A stretch of DNA of 64,000 bases from Lewinellaceae bacterium (GTDB taxonomy: Bacteria; Bacteroidota; Bacteroidia; Chitinophagales; Saprospiraceae), in assembly GCA_020636045.1 (NCBI GenBank), contig JACJYP010000001.1, positions 372,001 to 436,000 on the forward strand, in the 5' to 3' direction. Below are positions 25,578 to 35,078 of the stretch, one piece after another. A program made the position numbers and the translations under genes. Position 1 is the stretch's first letter. Each line of letters starts with the position of its first letter. The notes under the pieces are model-generated. The model was not told the origin of the DNA, did no database searches, and saw nothing but the letters and a program-made list of their open reading frames with translations.

Positions 25578-27004
25578 ATGCTTATGAAAAAGTTTTCCGC
25601 CTTGAATCTTCCCGCCTGGCACGGCCGGGGTTTTCAAACCTTCCCGCTTTTTGTTTTATTATTTAGTTTCCAGACTCTGGCAGGCGCAATGCAGCGGCAA
25701 CACCGTTCTGAGCCTTTCCGGCGCCAGCACCGACACCTGGACGGCGCCCTCCACCGGCGGCCCGTTTCAGGTACAGATTTCCGTGACCGGCAGCGGTGGC
25801 GGCGATTCTGAAAACAATAACCAGGGCGGCAGCGGGGCGAATATGATCGGACGTTTGTCGTGCAAAACGGAGAAATCCTTCGCGGCATTTCGGAGGCGCG
25901 GGGGAAAGCAGCACCTTCGCAGGCGGCGGCGGCGGTGCAGGATCGGGTGTCGTCAATTGCGGCACTTCCGGCAATTGTCTTGGCGGTACGCTCCTGATAC
26001 TCGCGGCCGGGGGTAACGGCGGCGAAAGCCAGGGCGACGGCCTGGGCGGATCTTCCGCGACCGGCGGCAGTGGCAACGGCGGAGCGGCGGCGGTAGCAAT
26101 GGCGGCGGCGGCGGTGGTGGCGGTATCAATTTTGGCGGGGGCAGTGGCACCGGCGGTGGGGGATCCATCCGGCGCAGGTGGTGGGCAAGTGATTTTAAGC
26201 GGCGTTTCTTCCGGAGGCGACGGCGCATTTACCATCAGTGACCCCTGACGGCGGTAGCGGCATGGGCGGCGGCGGCGGCGGCTCGGAAACAACAACGGCT
26301 CCGGCGGCGGCGCGGGCCATACCGGAGCGCCGGGCGGTAACGGTTCTGCCGCCACTTCTTTAAACTCCGGCACCAATCAGCAAAACAGTTCGGGGTCGAC
26401 CGGTGCGGGCCCTTCAGATGGCTCGGTGACCATCCTTTGTCTGGGTTCCCTGCCCGTCGAGTTGATCAACTTCAAGGCGGTGGTCCAGACCGGTCTCGTC
26501 CGGCTGCTGTGGAGCACGGCGACCGAAAAAAACAACGCAGGATATGAGATCGAACGCAGCGGCGACCACCGCAACTGGAGCGGTATCGGTTTTGTCGCCG
26601 GCAACGGCAACAGTGTTCAGCGCCGCGATTATGAATTTACCGATGCGCAGCCATTGGCAGGCCCCAATTATTACCGCCTGAAACAAATGGATACCGATGG
26701 CGCATACGAATATTCGCCGATCGTGATCGCGGATGTGCGCGCCGGCGTTTCCGGCTTCGACGTATTTCCCAACCCTTCTTCCGACGGATTGCTCTCTTTC
26801 AGGATCGTCAATGAAAAGGAAGGCGCTGGCAGCCTCGAAATCTTCGATTGGGTCGGTTATAAAGTATACCGTGAAACCATCGATCTGCTGCCCGGCACCA
26901 ACGTGTTCCCCGTTTCCATGGCCTCATTTCCAAAAGGCGTTTATACGGCTCGATTTGAAATGCCCGACGGACAGTTACAATTCCGGAAAATAATGCTGCG
27001 CTAA
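25578..27004 (+). pseudogene. Glycine-rich T9SS-secreted paralogue 2, frameshifted
   Basis: Signal peptide in the frame of 25578 (MLMKKFSALNLPA...). The mature start (QCSGNTVLSLSGASTDTWTAP, GGSGANMIG) is in the next frame. A base appears missing near 25850, where TFVVQNGEILRGIS should continue. VVNCGTSGNCLGGTLLILAAGG is found in a third frame, and further shifts follow near 26080-26300. The C-terminal part from about 26400 is intact: LPVELINFKAVVQ, LLWSTATEKNNAGYEIERS, NYYRLKQMDTDG, then the T9SS tail FDVFPNPSSDG...LQFRKIMLR. It would be a secreted, surface-attached protein if the breaks are sequence errors. Confidence 0.65.
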
Positions 27005-27115
27005 ACGGATTTATCCGCCGTTTTCTTAACAATTAAAATACTTTTTCCGGCCGGATATTAATGCCAAATATTTGCCACAAGTACCACATTTTGATTAGGG
27101 CTTGTAAAAGGGTTT

Positions 27116-27123
27116 TATATTTG
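27116..27123 (+). promoter_or_regulatory. Promoter of paralogue 3 (TATATTTG)
   Basis: Exact TAnnTTTG match preceded by AAAAGGGTT. The same context (AGAAGGGTT then TATCTTTG) occurs before paralogue 5 at 30516, which supports both. The start codon is about 100 bases downstream, with a large hairpin in between (27127-27188). Confidence 0.5.
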
Positions 27124-27126
27124 TGA

Positions 27127-27188
27127 TGTGTTTGCGTATGCGCAAAATTTCTATCGGCCTGCGGGCCGATTTCGCACACGCAAACACA
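27127..27188 (+). promoter_or_regulatory. Leader hairpin upstream of paralogue 3
   Basis: Outer inverted repeat TGTGTTTGCGT ... ACGCAAACACA (11 bp, perfect) encloses an inner hairpin ATCGGCC-TGCG-GGCCGAT (7 bp, loop of 4). It starts right after the TATATTTG promoter and ends about 30 bases before the start codon, so it would form at the very 5' end of the mRNA. It could stabilise the message or regulate translation; no known riboswitch is recognised. Confidence 0.5.
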
Positions 27189-27219
27189 TAATATTTTATA
27201 TCACTCACCCATAAACTAA

Positions 27220-28606
27220 ATGGTTATGACGCCTGCGGTACACATCCATCACTTTCGCTTCCAGGCGTGCCTGGTCGCAGCGATGTTTTTCATTGTCTCC
27301 ATTTTACCGGCGCAATGCCCGCCCGATGTCACGGTGAACGGGCCCGGAACGGCTCCTGGACGGCCCCGGCAACAGGCGGACCCTGGTCAGTCAAATATCT
27401 GCTACCGGCGCCGGAGGCGGCGCTTCTGCCACCAATGCCGGCGGCGGAGGCGCGAATATCATCGGCACGTTTACCATTCAAAATGGCCACACCATATTTG
27501 CCATTGCCGGCGGGAGTGGCGGTGATGGCAGCGGCAACGGCGGCGGCGGCGGCGGCGGCGCCTCGGGTGCGGTGAACTGCGGCATCGGCGATTGCTCGCT
27601 GGGCAGCATTATCATCATGGCAGCCGGCGGCAACGGAGGAGAAGACGGTCCCGGCCTGGGCGGCTCGACGTCAAGCGGCAGCGGCAACCCCGGTGCCAGC
27701 GGCGCCGATGGCCAGGGCGGCGGCGGCGGCGCGGTCAATAGCGGCGGCGCCAACGGTGGAAGCGGTGGCGGCGCCGGAGGAGGCATCGTATTCCGCAATG
27801 CCCTTTCCGGCGGTGGAGCAGGTGGTAGTGACGGCGGGGGCAACGGCGGTAGCGGGGGCAACGGCATGGGCGGCGGCGGTGGCGGCGGCAGCAGCAGTTC
27901 GGCAGGCAGCGGCGGCGCCAGCGGACAGACCGGTGCGGCTGGCGGCAATACGACATCCGCCTCGTCATTCAATTCCGGCAGCAACCCTCAGGGAACGCCC
28001 GGCGGTACGGGCGGCGCGTCGGCGACGGCTCGGTTATCATCACCTGCCTGGGGTCCCTGCCGATCGAACTGGTCAGTTTTAAGCGCACATCCATCAGGAA
28101 ACAGTCCGACTGCTGTGGAGCACCGCCACAGAAAAAATAACCACGGTTTCGAGATCGAACGCAGCATCGACAACCTCCAGTGGACGACGCTGGGCTTTGT
28201 CGCCGGCAACGGCACAAGCACCGAACAGCACGACTATGACTTTTCAGACGACCGCCCCCATGCCGGTGTCAACTTTTACCGGCTGAAACAGATGGATACC
28301 GACGGCGGTTACGAGTACTCGCCGATGGTAGTGGCAGATATACGCAGCACTGCGCAGTTCGACGTATTCCCCAATCCTGCCGTTTCGGGGGCATTAACTT
28401 TCCGGGCAGTCAGCAGTATCTCCGGCGACGCCACGCTCCGCATATTCGACTGGATGGGCCATCAGGTATACGCCGAAACGATCGCATTGCCGGAAGGAAC
28501 GCTGGTATATCCGGTGTCGCTTTCCACCTTCCCGAAAGGCACGTACACAGCCCGCCTGCAAATGCCCGACGGCACGGCCTTGCATAAAAAGATCGTATTG
28601 CAATAA
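27220..28606 (+). pseudogene. Glycine-rich T9SS-secreted paralogue 3, frameshifted
   Basis: Signal peptide and QCPPDVTVNGPG in the frame of 27220; NGSWTAPATGGPWSVK in a second; ANIIGTFTIQNGHTIFAIAGG through the long glycine-rich stretch to about 28015 in a third. Then SLPIELVSFK and the following module are displaced by three apparent single-base losses (near 28017; 28073, in AAG-GCG; and 28132, in a run of A) that restore the original frame. The rest is intact: HGFEIERS, NFYRLKQMDTDG, T9SS tail FDVFPNPAVSG...LHKKIVLQ. Every break I can resolve is a one-base deletion, which fits long-read sequencing error at least as well as true decay. Confidence 0.65.
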
Positions 28607-28637
28607 TTGCGACACTGCTTTCCTCGTATTGATTATA

Positions 28638-28676
28638 CCCACCCTGCGCTGTTCGCATTGAACAGCGCAGGGTGGG
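28638..28676 (+). terminator. Strong hairpin terminator after paralogue 3
   Basis: Perfect 17-bp stem CCCACCCTGCGCTGTTC / GAACAGCGCAGGGTGGG with loop GCATT, followed by ATCTTTCT. It lies 32 bp after the paralogue 3 stop codon. The T-tract is weak, but stem strength and position fit a factor-independent terminator. Confidence 0.6.
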
Positions 28677-28876
28677 ATCTTTCTGCTCTGCCCGTTTGGG
28701 CAGAATACCGCCAGCATGGTTGAGTATCTGTACCCTTTTTGGCATAGTTTTGTGGGTTTTTTACAAGCTCAACCAACCGAATAAAGACGAAAGACCTTGA
28801 AAACACGATCCAAACCACCTTATTTTTTGCACAAAACACTTATAATCAGTTTTTTACAACATAACTGTTTCGTCTT

Positions 28877-30448
28877 ATGTACCCACCGATTACAACGCGC
28901 AGGCCTGGCTGCACCGAAACATATCCCCATGCATTGATCTTTCTCCGGAGCGCTTTTCTTTCGATTTGTCTGCTGTTTACACAATTCAACGCCGGCGCCC
29001 AATGCCCGGTCGCAGCCGTTACTTTGGGCTCCCAGGCCGAAGTAGATGACTTTTCATCCGACTATCCCGGTTGTACAGTCATGCCGGTCAGTCTGACCGT
29101 CTCCGGCTCCGACATTACCAATCTCACCGGTCTGAACGTACTGACCGGCTTCAGCGGAACGGCGAGCCTGACGATTGAAGGCAATAGTTCGCTGACCTCC
29201 CTGAGCGGGCTGGCAGGTATTCCTTCCATCCCCGGCGCGCTTAGCATCATTGACAACGACGCTCTCACCAACCTGAACGGGCTGTCGGGGATATCCTCCG
29301 TCGGTTTCCAGCTGCACATCGAAGGCAACGCAAGCCTTTCGTCCCTCAGTGCATTGGTAGGGATCGGTTCGGTCGGCGGTTACCTGTTCGTTGCTCAAAA
29401 CGGGTCGCTGACTTCCTTCGGAGGCGGCTTGAATAGCTGCACAAGCATCGGACAATACCTTCAGATCAACAACAACAACAACCTGTCGAACCTGAACGGC
29501 CTTTCGGGCCTCAGTACGATCGGCCAGTTTTTGTTTGTTTCCTCCAATTCCAGCTTGTCCTCGTTGAGCAGCCTCTCTTCGCTGAGTTCTGTCGGGGGCG
29601 ACTTTGAGATCAGCCAGAACGGCTCTATGACCTCTTTGGGAGGCTTTACGTCCCTGACCAATATTTCCGGTACCCTGTCGCTGGTCAACAACGCCAGCCT
29701 CACCAACCTGAACCAGTTTTCCGGGCTCACCAATATCGGCGGCAACCTCGATATCGTACTGAACCCTTCGCTGACCAACTGTGCGGCGGCGGGCATTTGC
29801 GATTATATCGCCGCTCCAAACGGGGTGATCTCGATCCTGCTCAACGGCACCGGCTGCAACAGCCAGGCCCAGGTAGAGGTGGCATGTGGTCTTTTGCCCG
29901 TCGAATTGCTCGACTTCAAGGCCGTGATCATGGAAGAAGGGGTAAAACTGGTGTGGAGTACCGCGTCGGAAAAAGACAACCTCGGCTACAACCTGGAGCA
30001 CAGTATCGACGGCAGGCATTGGTCGGCGATCGGGTTTGTTTCCGGCAACGGCACCACTACCCAGCAAATGAATTATGCCTACATGGACGAGCACCCGATG
30101 CCAGGCATCAATTATTATCGCCTGAAACAAATGGATATTGACGGCAACTTCGAATATTCTTCCGTGGTCATTGCCGATGTAAAAACCGGCGGAGCGCAGT
30201 TCGATATTTTCCCCAACCCCTCCCTGAACGGCCTGTTCAACCTTCGTACCGTGAGCGCCGTGGAAGGGGATGCAGTAATGGAAGTCCTGAATGGCGTCGG
30301 TGCCCTTATTTTCACACAGGAAATTTCTCTTGACAAAGGGACTGTCATTTATCCGATTTCACTGGCGAATTATCCAAAAGGCGCTTATACTGCCCGGTTG
30401 GAGATGCCCGACGGGCAAGTCCTCGTCAGGAAGATTTTTATACAATAA
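28877..30448 (+). CDS. T9SS-secreted protein with receptor L-domain-like leucine-rich repeats
   Basis: A 523-residue intact protein. Signal peptide about residues 1-41 (ends FNAGAQ). The middle (about 65-320) consists of irregular repeats of the type SLTxLxGLxxIxxIGGxLxIxNNxxL, resembling the L-domain/beta-helix repeats of EGF-receptor ectodomains and bacterial surface proteins. Next is the module shared with all neighbours (LPVELLDFKAVIMEEGVKLVW, NYYRLKQMDIDGNFEYS), then a T9SS tail (FDIFPNPSLNG...LVRKIFIQ). So it keeps the family's C-terminal half but swaps the glycine-rich head for L-like repeats. Surface-exposed, probably adhesive or ligand-binding; ligand unknown. Confidence 0.8.
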   Translation: MYPPITTRRPGCTETYPHALIFLRSAFLSICLLFTQFNAGAQCPVAAVTLGSQAEVDDFSSDYPGCTVMPVSLTVSGSDITNLTGLNVLTGFSGTASLTIEGNSSLTSLSGLAGIPSIPGALSIIDNDALTNLNGLSGISSVGFQLHIEGNASLSSLSALVGIGSVGGYLFVAQNGSLTSFGGGLNSCTSIGQYLQINNNNNLSNLNGLSGLSTIGQFLFVSSNSSLSSLSSLSSLSSVGGDFEISQNGSMTSLGGFTSLTNISGTLSLVNNASLTNLNQFSGLTNIGGNLDIVLNPSLTNCAAAGICDYIAAPNGVISILLNGTGCNSQAQVEVACGLLPVELLDFKAVIMEEGVKLVWSTASEKDNLGYNLEHSIDGRHWSAIGFVSGNGTTTQQMNYAYMDEHPMPGINYYRLKQMDIDGNFEYSSVVIADVKTGGAQFDIFPNPSLNGLFNLRTVSAVEGDAVMEVLNGVGALIFTQEISLDKGTVIYPISLANYPKGAYTARLEMPDGQVLVRKIFIQ

Positions 30449-30515
30449 GCCAGAATTTTACACATCCTTAATTTGTAAACCCTTTTGCTTGTCCGCATGG
30501 CTTTCAGAAGGGTTT

Positions 30516-30523
30516 TATCTTTG
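30516..30523 (+). promoter_or_regulatory. Promoter of paralogue 5 (TATCTTTG)
   Basis: Exact TAnnTTTG match in the context AGAAGGGTT, 47 bases before the start codon at 30570. The same GGGTTTTATnTTTG block precedes paralogue 3. A short hairpin (CCTTTT-CATT-AAAAGG, 30526-30541) lies in the leader. Confidence 0.55.
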
Positions 30524-30569
30524 CACCTTTTCATTAAAAGGCGCAAAACGATAAAAACCTGCAATACCG

Positions 30570-32003
30570 ATGACAAAACTTTACCTGCTGACACGCGGTA
30601 TTCCCTTTATTTTCGAAAACCTGGCGCTGCTGGGCCTGACCTTCGCTCTGCTGATCGGCTGCACCTTGCAGCAACTCCGGGCCCAATGCGACAATACTAC
30701 CGTCATTAATATTTCGGGGCCCAACACAACGACCTGGACCGCACCCTCTACCGGCGGCCCCTTTCTGGTGCATATTACGGCAACAGGTGCCGGTGGCGGC
30801 GCCAATACCGTGAACCTGATGAACGACGGCGGAACCGGGGCGATCATGAGCGGTTCGTTCTTCGTACAAAACAACCAGACCCTCAGGGCTATTGCCGGCG
30901 ATTTCGGCAAAGACGCTACGCTGGAAGGCGCAGGCGGCGGTGGCGGCTCGGGCGTGGTCAATTGCGGCAACCCCTCGAATTGCGCCGGTGGCTCAATCCT
31001 CATCATCGCTGCCGGCGGCGGTGGCGGCGATGAGTTCATCGGTCTGGGCGGCTCCGCTCTCACCGATGGCAATGGCAGCGGCGGACTGGCGGGCGGCGAT
31101 CCGCTGCACGAGCCCGATTGGGGCGGCGGCGGCGGCGGGCTGAACAGCAGCGGCCAGAATTCTCTGGGATCGGGTGGTTTTGGCGGAGGCCAGGTGTTCA
31201 GGTCGGGCCTGTCGGCAGGAGGTATAGGAAGCCGCACGCAGGATATCAATGACGGCGGCAACGGCATGGGCGGCGGCGGCGGCGGCGGCGATTACGGCGG
31301 CGGCGGCGGCGGCGGTCATACCGGAGGCAATGGCGGCAATGGAGCGCCCGCCAAGTCATTCAATTCCGGGAGCGATCAATCCAATTCCAGCGGCATAAAC
31401 GGCGGCGGCGCCAATGTGGGCACGGTCATGGTTGTCTGCCTGCAAGCCTTGCCCGTAGAACTGCTCGATTTCAAGGCGCATGTGCAGGATGAAAACATTC
31501 GACTATTGTGGAGCACGGGCAGTGAAAAAGACAACCTCGGTTTTCATGTAGAACGCAGCATCGACAATCATCACTGGCATACTATGGGGTTTGTGCAGGG
31601 CCAGGGCTCCTCGGTTGTGCGGAACGACTATGAATTCACCGACACGCATCCCGTGCCCGGGATCAATTATTACCGCCTCAAGCAAATAGATGCGGACGGA
31701 AGTTTCGACTACTCACCGATCGTAGTAGCCGATGTCCGGCACAAGGACAATCAGGTCGATATTTATCCCAATCCATCGCCCGATGGTGTGTTTTCCCTGC
31801 GCATGGTCAGTACCACTGAAGGTACCGCGCGACTGGAGATATTCGATTGGGCAGGATATAAAGTATATGGAGAATCGGTACAGTTATTGAAGGGAACTGT
31901 AATATATCCGGTTTCAATGACGACATTTCCTAAAGGGAGTTACACCGCCCGCCTGGAATTGCCGGACGGCCGGATCGTTTATCGCAAAATCCTCTTGCCG
32001 TAG
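30570..32003 (+). CDS. Glycine-rich (ALK-like) T9SS-secreted protein, intact paralogue
   Basis: A 477-residue intact reference copy for the family. Signal peptide about 1-39 (ends LRAQ). The glycine-rich domain (about 40-290) follows the ALK/LTK-receptor glycine-rich pattern: WTAPSTGGPFLVHITATGAGGG, GGTGAIMSGSFFVQNNQTLRAIAG, SGVVNCGN, SILIIAAGGGGG, then Gly/Ser/Asn-rich loops. After this come the shared module (LPVELLDFKAHVQDENIRLLW...NYYRLKQIDADG, about 295-395) and a T9SS sorting tail (VDIYPNPSPDG...IVYRKILLP). The product should be exported by T9SS and anchored at the surface. Function is unknown; adhesion or matrix formation is plausible. Confidence 0.82.
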   Translation: MTKLYLLTRGIPFIFENLALLGLTFALLIGCTLQQLRAQCDNTTVINISGPNTTTWTAPSTGGPFLVHITATGAGGGANTVNLMNDGGTGAIMSGSFFVQNNQTLRAIAGDFGKDATLEGAGGGGGSGVVNCGNPSNCAGGSILIIAAGGGGGDEFIGLGGSALTDGNGSGGLAGGDPLHEPDWGGGGGGLNSSGQNSLGSGGFGGGQVFRSGLSAGGIGSRTQDINDGGNGMGGGGGGGDYGGGGGGGHTGGNGGNGAPAKSFNSGSDQSNSSGINGGGANVGTVMVVCLQALPVELLDFKAHVQDENIRLLWSTGSEKDNLGFHVERSIDNHHWHTMGFVQGQGSSVVRNDYEFTDTHPVPGINYYRLKQIDADGSFDYSPIVVADVRHKDNQVDIYPNPSPDGVFSLRMVSTTEGTARLEIFDWAGYKVYGESVQLLKGTVIYPVSMTTFPKGSYTARLELPDGRIVYRKILLP

Positions 32004-32222
32004 ATTTCCGATAGCGGAATTGCCACGGTTGCTTCCCCCGGCCACGTTATTGCATGGTGCGCCGGAGGTTTTCTTTTTTTAACTCGTGTAATAAGCAGGC
32101 GGGCGGTAAATACTGCCCCAACGCCGCGTTTGAGGATGCCATTATGTTATCCGGAGGGTCGACCCGGTCATGAATGGCCCGAAAACAAATTTGGCGCAAG
32201 ACTGCTTGAAACCGGTTACCTT

Positions 32223-33691
32223 ATGAAAAAACGCTTTACTCAAGGAGCTTTGACCATTGGTCTTGCTTTTGTTGTCTTCTTTTTGTTACACGGCACTGCC
32301 CGCGCTCAATGCAATAACAACACGGTGTTGAGCCTGACCGGCCCCAACACTTCATTCTGGACGGCTCCATCCAGTGGCGGGCCCTTTTCGGTACGAATTA
32401 CGGTCTCCGGAGCTTCCGGAGGCGCTTATCTGGAATCAAATCCCGATAATACAGGTGGTAGCGGCGCCACCATGAGCGGCACTTTTATTGTACAAAACGG
32501 TGAAACCCTGTTTGCCGTTGCAGGCGGCGGCGGCTTTCATTCACAGCTCGAAGGCGGCGGCGGCGGCGGCGGTTCCGGCGTGGTCAATTGCGGAAATCCT
32601 TCGGTTTGCCCAAGCGGAACACTCCTGATCCTTGCAGCAGGCGGCAACGGCGGACAACTCGGCGGCCCCACCGGCGGGCAGGGTCTCGGTGGATCGGCCG
32701 ATACGAACGGCGATGGCGACGGAGGTCTCATCGGCGACAATGACAGCGGCGGCGGCGGCGGTGCGCTCAATGGCGACGGCGAAAGCGCCAGTTCGGGTGG
32801 CGACGGCGGCGGACAGGTGCTTTTCAACGGCATCTCCCCCGGCGGAGAGGGCAGCCGCAACCTGTTGAGCAACCCTCCATCCGGGATCAATGACGGCGGC
32901 AACGGCATGGGCGGCGGCGGCGGCGGCGGCGACGGCGCGACGGCAGACAATGCTGCCGGCGGCGGCGGCGGGCACTCCGGCGGCGACGCCGGAAATGCAG
33001 CGGCAGCTTCATCGTTCAACTCGGGAGATGACCCGGCCGACACCCGGGCAACCTCGGCGCAGGCAGCAGCGGCCCCAAAAGCACCCCTTCCAACCCCGGT
33101 ACGATCTCTATCGTTTGCCTGCAGGCGCTTCCCGTTGCCTTGCTCGACTTCAGGGTCGTGCTGACAGGCCCCACCGCAAAGCTTTTGTGGAGCACCGCCA
33201 GCGAACTCGAGAACATGGGTTTTGAGATCGAACGCAGCACCAATGGATTACAATGGACTCATCTGGGCTTCGTGGCCGGGCACGGGACCACAACCGAAAT
33301 CCACCAGTACACTTTCAATGACCCGGCTCCGGCCCCAGGGGTTAATTACTATCGCCTGAAGCAGACTGACGATAACGGCAAATTCGAATATTCACCGATC
33401 GCGATCGCAGACGTACGCAGCAATGAACACCCGTTCAGTCTCTATCCCAACCCCAGCCCCGACGGTTACCTTATGCTCCGGGTGGACAGCCCGACGGAAG
33501 GCGACGCGCTGCTGGAGATCTACGACTGGGCAGGATACCGCGTATATAAAAAACCTGTTCCTTTGCTGAAAGGCACGGTGTTGTACCCGGTGTTGCTGAA
33601 TACTTTTCCCAAAGGCGCCTATGCCGTTCGCATGGAAATGCCGGGCGGAACGGTTTTTCACAAAAAGGTCGTACTGACACAGACGCCCTAG
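32223..33691 (+). pseudogene. Glycine-rich T9SS-secreted paralogue 6, one frameshift
   Basis: Start at 32223 gives the signal peptide MKKRFTQGALTIGLAFVVFF...ARAQ. The glycine-rich region is open to about 33043 (WTAPSSGGPFSVRITVSGASGG, GGSGATMSGTFIVQNGETLFAVAGG, GGGHSGGDAGN). There a single C seems missing in a C-run; reading PGNLGAGSSGPKSTPSNPG in the next frame restores the protein through VCLQALPVALLDFRVVL, NYYRLKQTDDNG and the T9SS tail FSLYPNPSPDG...TVFHKKVVL. With one base added the gene is a complete paralogue of about 490 residues. Confidence 0.7.
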
Positions 33692-33865
33692 GGCGCCTGT
33701 TGAAGAAGTAAACAGTTGGCAGTAATCGCTGAATTCGGATAAAACAAACGTGATTTTGGACAGGTTTTGGGATATATGTATTGCAGATCAAACCTTTACA
33801 GACTGGAAAAACACTCCGGTGTTTGTACCTGATCACAAGTCACAGTCGCAAAGGCGTAATGTGTA

Positions 33866-34221
33866 GCGACAAACGCCCTTTGTGCAGTCGTTACAAGGTT
33901 CAGTGTCAAGACAAACGCCCTTTGTGTCGTTGCAACAAGGTTCATTGTCAAGACAAACGCCCTTTGTGTCGTTACGACAAGGTTCAGTGTCAAGACAAAC
34001 GCCCTTTGTGTCGTTGCAACAAGGTTCAGTGTCAAGACAAACGTCCTTTGTGTCGTTACGACAAGGTTCAGTGTCAAGACAAACGCTCTTTGTGTCGTTG
34101 CGACAAGGTTCAGTGTCAAGACAAACGTCCTTTGTGTTGTTGCAACAAGGTTCAGTGTCAAGACAAACGTTCTTTGTGTCGTTGCAACAAGGTTCAGTGT
34201 CAAGACAAACGCCCTTTGTGT
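33866..34221. repeat. 42-bp tandem repeat, eight full units and a partial ninth
   Basis: Units begin at 33866 and every 42 bases to 34202. Each contains ACAAACGCCCTTTGT (or ACAAACGTCCTTTGT; 5-bp arms ACAAA/TTTGT) and a second palindrome that varies in step: GTTGCAAC, GTCGTTACGAC, GTCGTTGCGAC or TTGTTGCAACAA. Because 42 is a multiple of three, the array is open in several frames. One plus frame from an ATG at 33859 to 34428 would give 189 residues with a Cys-rich 14-residue repeat (CQDKRPLCRCNKVQ). I see no signal peptide or ribosome site that decides whether it is translated. Confidence 0.85.
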
Positions 34222-34376
34222 AACGCGTTCCGTTTGATGCGCAGCGGCGGGACAGAGCCCTTTTCAGGCTTAAAAAGTGCCGTTTCACAAGATGCCGGGA
34301 TCATCAGACTTTATCGCTCAGGTTCAAACCCGGTTTTCAATATGCTAAACCAATCGACCCAGCCAGACACGTCACT

Positions 34377-35063
34377 ATGCTGCTCAACAAAATACAGGAT
34401 TCGATCGGCGCTTACAAAAACTGGCTGACGGGCATCCGCCACCACCCTTTTGTGTACAAATGGGAAAGTTTGCAGCACTTTCAGGCCGAATGGAACCCCG
34501 AAGCGGCGGAGCCGGCAAAAATGTTTGACCGCTGTTTTCAAAATACGGAAACGCGACGCCTGTGGCAGGAAGAACAATGGTACCCCAAAAAGATGATGCT
34601 GGAATTCTGGGACATGGACGCGCCCATGCTGCGCATGATGTTCGACGACCTGTTCAATGAATCGCGGGAGCCTGAAGGCCGCATCGGGCGTTTCCTGTTC
34701 GGCTGCGACGAATTGCTGCGCGATTACCGGAAGGCGCATCCGCTCAGCGCGGAGAACGACCATTTCCACGGCGACTATCGCATGATCGCGCTCTATCTCG
34801 CGTTCCGGTATCCCGAGTCGTATGCCCCCTACGATTTTCCCGTTTTTCAACAGGCCATGACCCGTTTCGGCGCGCGCGACGTGCCGCAGCAGAACGACCT
34901 CGTCCGGTATTTCAAGGTATTGCGCACCCTGATGACTTTTCTGGAAAAAGACGGCAACGTAGTGCCCGCCATGCAAAAACACCTGCATCCCGTGCGGCAC
35001 TATCAGGGCAAAACGCTGCTGCTCGCGGAAGATTTTTGCCGCTTTGTGACGGCCGATGGTTGA
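34377..35063 (+). CDS. Conserved hypothetical protein, resembles N-terminal region of some McrB-like ATPases
   Basis: A 228-residue soluble protein rich in Trp, Phe and acidic residues, predicted mostly helical: YKNWLTGIRHHPFVYKWESLQHFQAEW, KKMMLEFWDMDAPMLRMMFDDLFNE, FHGDYRMIALYLAFRYPESYAPYDF. From memory this resembles the N-terminal domain preceding the AAA+ part in Bacteroidetes McrB-like proteins, but no ATPase motif follows here, so it is either a stand-alone member or a remnant. It begins just after the 42-bp repeat array and ends 15 bp before the convergent CDP-alcohol phosphotransferase gene. Function unknown. Confidence 0.6.
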   Translation: MLLNKIQDSIGAYKNWLTGIRHHPFVYKWESLQHFQAEWNPEAAEPAKMFDRCFQNTETRRLWQEEQWYPKKMMLEFWDMDAPMLRMMFDDLFNESREPEGRIGRFLFGCDELLRDYRKAHPLSAENDHFHGDYRMIALYLAFRYPESYAPYDFPVFQQAMTRFGARDVPQQNDLVRYFKVLRTLMTFLEKDGNVVPAMQKHLHPVRHYQGKTLLLAEDFCRFVTADG

Positions 35064-35078
35064 TTCAGCAACTGCCGG

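Noticed and set aside
27478..27984. Minus-strand proline-rich ORF
   Set aside because: GGC/GCC repeats of the glycine-rich gene read as proline/alanine on the other strand; no start signals.
33679..33700. Terminator hairpin at the end of paralogue 6
   Set aside because: The near-palindrome ACAGaCGCCC-TA-GGGCGcCTGT has almost no loop, includes the stop codon and lacks a T-tract.
33866..34221. CRISPR array
   Set aside because: The 42-bp units are contiguous with no unique spacers, and no cas gene is nearby.
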